10,978 nucleotides of DNA from CAYZEZ01 sp964477295. Its GTDB lineage: Bacteria > Bacteroidota > Bacteroidia > Bacteroidales > SM23-62. The stretch is taken from assembly GCA_964477295.1 (NCBI GenBank), contig CAYZEZ010000168.1, positions 1 through 10,978 on the forward strand, given 5' to 3'. Of the stretch, positions 8,801-10,978 are shown piece after piece. The notes under the pieces are model-generated. The model was not told where the DNA came from, ran no database searches, and was given only the letters and a program-made list of their open reading frames with translations. The position numbers and the translations under genes were made by a program. Position 1 is the stretch's first letter, and every line of letters begins with the position of its first letter.

Positions 8801-9020
8801 CCAGGAACGATGCTACTCCCTTATACCTTGGCTTGCCGTCTACATAAGGCAGGTAATCATCACTATGGTTAAACTCTTTAAAGGGTTCACCAAATCTTTC
8901 TTCACGCCGCTTAAGGTAATCGTTGAACATCTCCCTCCATGCAGTGGAATGGACCAATGCCGTAGTTGTGATCACGCCATCGAGGTCAAATATTACAGCC
9001 TGGAAATTGATATTGTCCAT
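5862..9020 (-). CDS. Beta-phosphoglucomutase-like HAD domain fused to GH65 disaccharide phosphorylase
   Basis: Residues 1-250 are a HAD hydrolase of the beta-phosphoglucomutase type: FDLDGVI with nucleophile Asp12 and acid/base Asp14, ASSSKN (137-142), GKPQPDIF (172-179), and the metal-binding VIVEDAVSGVQAG (194-206). Residues about 258-1045 are a full GH65 protein: an N-terminal beta-sandwich (SREALLTVGNGYFGTRG, 274-290), then the (alpha/alpha)6 barrel with ARGLHGEAYRGHIFWDEL (595-612), the general acid Glu748 in MGPDEFHE, KQAD (869-872), the phosphate-site motifs RTSHGSTLS (911-919) and GGTTAEGIHAG (953-963), and a small C-terminal beta domain. GH65 phosphorylases split alpha-glucosides (trehalose, maltose, kojibiose and others) with inversion to beta-glucose-1-phosphate, and the mutase turns that into glucose-6-phosphate, so the two halves act in sequence. 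Context with a trehalose-phosphate synthase favours trehalose or trehalose-6-phosphate as substrate, unproven. The long cap of the HAD part resembles the mycobacterial Rv3400 protein, which sits next to GH65 Rv3401 (from memory). An AAGG lies before the ATG. Confidence 0.9.
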   Translation of the reverse strand: MDNINFQAVIFDLDGVITTTALVHSTAWREMFNDYLKRREERFGEPFKEFNHSDDYLPYVDGKPRYKGVASFLESRNIDIPFGDPSDGPDQETVCGLGNKKNEFFNQILQRDGVQVYQSTVDFIHDLKKAGIHVGVASSSKNCMPILETAGILDLFETRVDGVVSAELGLKGKPQPDIFTVACDNLGVEYELAVIVEDAVSGVQAGRNGNFGLTLGIAREGNSLELKKNGADIVVGDISELGGIEAVREWFASGLEKEKWSVHYPDYDPEKEKSREALLTVGNGYFGTRGSMEECSAGEYNYPGTYITCLYNRRISKVSDRDIENEDYVNCPNWLPVTFKVEDGPWFDPNEWKIKDIGRRLSFENGCLVRTIAAADNKGREFRIESRRMASMDDPHMAGIEYSVTPLNFSGLMTVRSVIDGAIINDGVKRYRELDQHHLEPVSQGGEGNIQFVRVNTNQSGIDICEAAGLKVSLNNQELASDWIHHQKAGYIESEYEANIQKGQTLRLDKIVCITTSRETLREELVGFVQQKCASAGSFDKILLKSAGRWNELWNEMDISVTGDRFAQKLIRLHIYHLLVTASPHFDHLDAAIAARGLHGEAYRGHIFWDELYILPLYHIHLPEVSKASLIYRYRRLDQAREYAATFGFKGAMFPWQSGSDGREETQVIHLNPISGEWGEDYSSLQRHVNIAIAYNLWMYYWITQDKSFMLKYGAELYFEICRFWVSKCKLDKKTGKYSIGQVMGPDEFHERVPGSDKGGLTDNAYTNIMVSWMLEKAQYLLEHLDKDGLSDVRKTIGMSIEELKEWDKIKHSLKLIINKQGVISQFNGYFNLKELDWDEYREKYENIYRMDRILKAEGKSPDEYKVAKQADTMMTFYNLDQKEVKGIIEQMGYRVPADFMEKNFDYYIKRTSHGSTLSRIVHAYLANQLKKKELGWTMYMEALSSDFVDIQGGTTAEGIHAGVMGATVLFVLNSLAGLDFRKELLVIAPDLPAHWKNIKFNFAFRKIYYTFEITSETIRVKVQDHDNEPVRIIIFDSEKSIKSGIWNEFKY

Positions 9021-9092
9021 AAACTTGCCTTTTTTATAAGAAATTTATTTATAAACTTTGCGTTATAGCGGTTCGTAACATTGGATTGACTC

Positions 9093-9120
9093 TCCCCGCC
9101 CCGGGTGCTCGGGGCGGGGA
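9093..9120. other. GC-rich perfect palindrome (hairpin) in the divergent control region
   Basis: Arm TCCCCGCCCCG at 9093-9103 pairs completely with 9110-9120, an 11-bp stem with ten G-C pairs and a 6-base loop (GGTGCT). It lies between two divergent starts (9020 minus, 9187 plus), where an end-of-gene terminator is not expected, and no T-run follows directly on either strand (the nearest, at 9142-9147, is 21 bases on). It stands out sharply from the AT-rich surroundings. It could be a leader attenuator or mRNA-stabilising hairpin, a regulator-binding palindrome, or a dispersed genomic repeat. Confidence 0.8.
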
Positions 9121-9164
9121 ATCATCGATCCTTTGTATATATTTTTTATTGCGTTCGCAGGATT

Positions 9165-9172
9165 CAAAGTTA
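9165..9172 (-). promoter_or_regulatory. Candidate Bacteroidota -7 element for the phosphorylase-kinase operon
   Basis: On the minus strand this reads TAACTTTG, an exact match to the Bacteroidota -7 consensus TAnnTTTG. It would start a transcript near 9158 with a leader of roughly 140 bases that contains the GC-rich hairpin. I see no convincing -33 TTTG at the right distance, and an 8-base match arises easily by chance, so confidence is low. Confidence 0.25.
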
Positions 9173-9186
9173 TCAATTAAAAATTT

Positions 9187-10978
9187 ATGGGTAAATTAAT
9201 ATTTGTTTCCTTTGAATTACCGGTGATCATTGCCAGGGATGAAAAAAATAAGTGGCACCTGGCAAATAAAGATTATGGATTTTCGGGCAGGGTGGAAACC
9301 GTTTACAAAGATAGCAGCAGCATCTGGATCGGATCTCCTGGTCTTACCAAAGCCGAAATATCCAAAGAGGAATGCAACACTTATACTGAGAAACTGAATA
9401 AAAAAAAATACTACCCCCTGTTTCTCAGACGCAAAGAAACAGTAAAGTTCCTGGAGGGATTCAGTCACCGGACAATCTGGCCCCTCTTCCATTATTTTAC
9501 CCAGAATACCATTTACTCAGAAGAATACTGGGAAAGTTATCAAAATGTAAACCAGCAATTTGCTGACCTGGTGATCGAACACCTGGAAGACGGAGACAAG
9601 ATCTGGATTCATGATTATCAACTGATGTTGCTGCCCAGGCTTATCAGGGAAAAGAATCCCAACGTCTCTATTGGTTTCTTTCTGCATATCACCTTCCCAT
9701 CCTATGAGATTTTCAGGTTGCTGCCCTGGAGGACGGAAATTCTGGAAGGCCTGCTTGGTGCTGATTTAATCGGTTTTCACACGTACGATTATGAACGGCA
9801 CTTCATGAGCTGCGTCAGGCGCCTTCTTGGCCATGAGACCGTCCTGAACAGGATCCATCTTGAAGACCGTATCGTGAAAGTGGATTTTTATCCCCTGGGA
9901 ATCAACTATGATAAAATCAGGAAATTTGCCGAAGATCTTAAACTGCAAAAAGAAAGCACACTCGTTCAAAAAGGATTATTTGATCAGAACCTGACTGGTA
10001 ATGGAAAGAAACTCATCCTGTCGATCGACCGGCTTGATTACACAAAAGGGATCACGCTCCGTTTGAAAGCATTTGAGATATTCCTGGAAAAATATCCTGA
10101 ATATCACGGCATGGTAAGCCTGCTTCTTTTCGTAATGCCTTCGCGTGAATCAGTGGATCATTACAAAATTCTTAAGCGTGAGCTGGACGAAATTGTAGGA
10201 AGGATTAATTCCTGCTGGGGAGATATCAGCTGGATGCCCATAAGGTATTTTTACCGGCAGCTGCCATTTGAAGAAGTTGCCGAGTTGTGCACATTATGTG
10301 ATATTGCATTGATCACCCCCATCCGGGATGGTATGAACCTTATCGCCAAAGAATTTGTCGTATCAAAGATCGACAAAAAGGGTGTACTGATCCTGAGTGA
10401 AATGGCTGGTGCAGCTAAGGAGATGAGCGAGGCCATCATTGTAAATCCCAATAACCAGCTTGAAATGGCCGAAGCCATTAAGGAGGCAATAGAAATGGGC
10501 GAAGAGGAGCAAAAACAGAGAATAGATCTGCTGCAAAAAAGGTTGCAGCGGTATAATGTATTAAAATGGACGACAGATTTCATCGAAAGTCTTGAACAGG
10601 TAAAGAAAATCCAGCAAACAAAGCTGGCTATGAAGATCACTACAAACATCTCAGATCAGATCACGAAGAAATATTCAGCAGCCAGGTCCCGAATTTTATT
10701 CCTCGACTATGACGGTACGCTGATGGGATTCGACAAAGATCCTCAGAAGGTAAAGCCAGACAATGAATTAACCGGCATACTTAAAAAGCTCACATCGGAT
10801 CCGTCAAACAATGTGGTCATCATCAGCGGCCGCGACAAAGAAACCCTGGGAAAATGGTTCCTGCCCCCATGGAAAATAAGTTTTGTTGCAGAGCACGGGG
10901 TCTGGTCGAAAACGCCCGACAGCAAATGGTCGATGATGGAACAGATCGATAAGAACTGGATGGAGATCATTGAATCCA
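9187..10978 (+). CDS. Trehalose-6-phosphate synthase/phosphatase (OtsA-OtsB fusion) with altered N-terminus, C-terminally truncated
   Basis: 597 codons are open from the ATG at 9187 to the window's right edge. Residues 1-475 are a GT20 glycosyltransferase. They show IHDYQL (Asp143), GFFLHITFPSYEIFRLLPWR, DRLDYTKG with Arg282 and Lys287, PSR (Arg320), and RDGMNLIAKEF ending at Glu389, which are the UDP-glucose and catalytic motifs of OtsA. From about residue 500 a trehalose-phosphate phosphatase domain begins: DYDGT with Asp507 and Asp509, IISGR, and AEHG. Roughly the last 140 residues are missing, judging from typical fusion length. Together the domains would make trehalose from UDP-glucose and glucose-6-phosphate in the cytoplasm. 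The N-terminus is odd: VSFELPV where the family has VSNRLPV, no Gly-Gly-Leu loop, WIGSPG for WIGWPG, and Leu89 at a usual tyrosine. Acceptor binding may therefore differ or be lost. The gene is divergent from the phosphorylase fusion. There is no Shine-Dalgarno; the leader is A-rich. Confidence 0.87.
   Translation, partial: MGKLIFVSFELPVIIARDEKNKWHLANKDYGFSGRVETVYKDSSSIWIGSPGLTKAEISKEECNTYTEKLNKKKYYPLFLRRKETVKFLEGFSHRTIWPLFHYFTQNTIYSEEYWESYQNVNQQFADLVIEHLEDGDKIWIHDYQLMLLPRLIREKNPNVSIGFFLHITFPSYEIFRLLPWRTEILEGLLGADLIGFHTYDYERHFMSCVRRLLGHETVLNRIHLEDRIVKVDFYPLGINYDKIRKFAEDLKLQKESTLVQKGLFDQNLTGNGKKLILSIDRLDYTKGITLRLKAFEIFLEKYPEYHGMVSLLLFVMPSRESVDHYKILKRELDEIVGRINSCWGDISWMPIRYFYRQLPFEEVAELCTLCDIALITPIRDGMNLIAKEFVVSKIDKKGVLILSEMAGAAKEMSEAIIVNPNNQLEMAEAIKEAIEMGEEEQKQRIDLLQKRLQRYNVLKWTTDFIESLEQVKKIQQTKLAMKITTNISDQITKKYSAARSRILFLDYDGTLMGFDKDPQKVKPDNELTGILKKLTSDPSNNVVIISGRDKETLGKWFLPPWKISFVAEHGVWSKTPDSKWSMMEQIDKNWMEIIES

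Noticed and set aside
9093..9147. Rho-independent terminator reading of the GC-rich hairpin plus the T-run at 9142-9147
   Set aside because: The T-run is 21 bases past the stem and the hairpin lies before, not after, both neighbouring genes.
9217..9492. Minus-strand open frame of 91 codons
   Set aside because: It lies wholly inside the plus-strand synthase gene, whose conserved motifs fix the coding frame; no recognisable protein features.
10251..10649. Minus-strand open frame of 132 codons opposite the synthase
   Set aside because: The sense strand encodes the conserved RDGMNLIAKE and RLQRYN segments; the antisense translation is Ser/Ile-rich without family features.

Overview
The window looks like a chromosomal fragment from a member of the phylum Bacteroidota, probably a metagenome scaffold. 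It is moderately AT-rich. Most starts have weak or no Shine-Dalgarno sequence and A-rich leaders. Its outer-membrane proteins are of kinds common in that phylum: a FadL/OmpP1 transporter and a barrel-only BamA/TamA-like protein. The scaffold origin is shown by a 100-N gap flanked by an exact 55-bp duplication, which looks like an unmerged assembler overlap.

Positions 1-2455 hold the start of a penicillin-acylase (peptidase S45) family protein, which runs off the left edge on the minus strand. Just upstream of it in the same direction is a YhhN/TMEM86-type membrane protein, a putative lysoplasmalogenase. Divergent from that pair is a plus-strand outer-membrane barrel protein. Positions 2494-5076 hold a secreted hypothetical protein with four cysteines and a TPR-like tail, a strong hairpin terminator, and a FadL/OmpP1 transporter. 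The transporter is broken on paper by the N gap, but becomes one open 535-residue protein once the duplicated 55 bp are merged.

Positions 5151-10978 form a disaccharide-metabolism locus. A minus-strand pair encodes a 1052-residue fusion of a beta-phosphoglucomutase-like HAD domain with a family GH65 disaccharide phosphorylase, followed 33 bp later by a P-loop kinase of the uridine kinase/phosphoribulokinase type. Divergent from them is a two-domain trehalose-6-phosphate synthase/phosphatase (OtsA-OtsB type), cut off by the right edge inside its phosphatase domain. The simplest reading is a trehalose cycle: the synthase/phosphatase makes trehalose from UDP-glucose and glucose-6-phosphate. The fusion cleaves it (or a related disaccharide) with phosphate to glucose and beta-glucose-1-phosphate, and converts the latter to glucose-6-phosphate. 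The kinase might recycle a released product.

The most interesting points are these. The synthase domain keeps its nucleotide-sugar and catalytic motifs but has lost several N-terminal acceptor-side residues of classical OtsA. The phosphorylase and mutase are on one chain. The kinase has an unknown substrate. A perfect GC-rich 11-bp palindrome sits in the 166-bp divergent control region, where a normal gene-end terminator is not expected. No tRNA, rRNA, CRISPR array or insertion sequence was seen, and there is no gene-free stretch over 300 bases.
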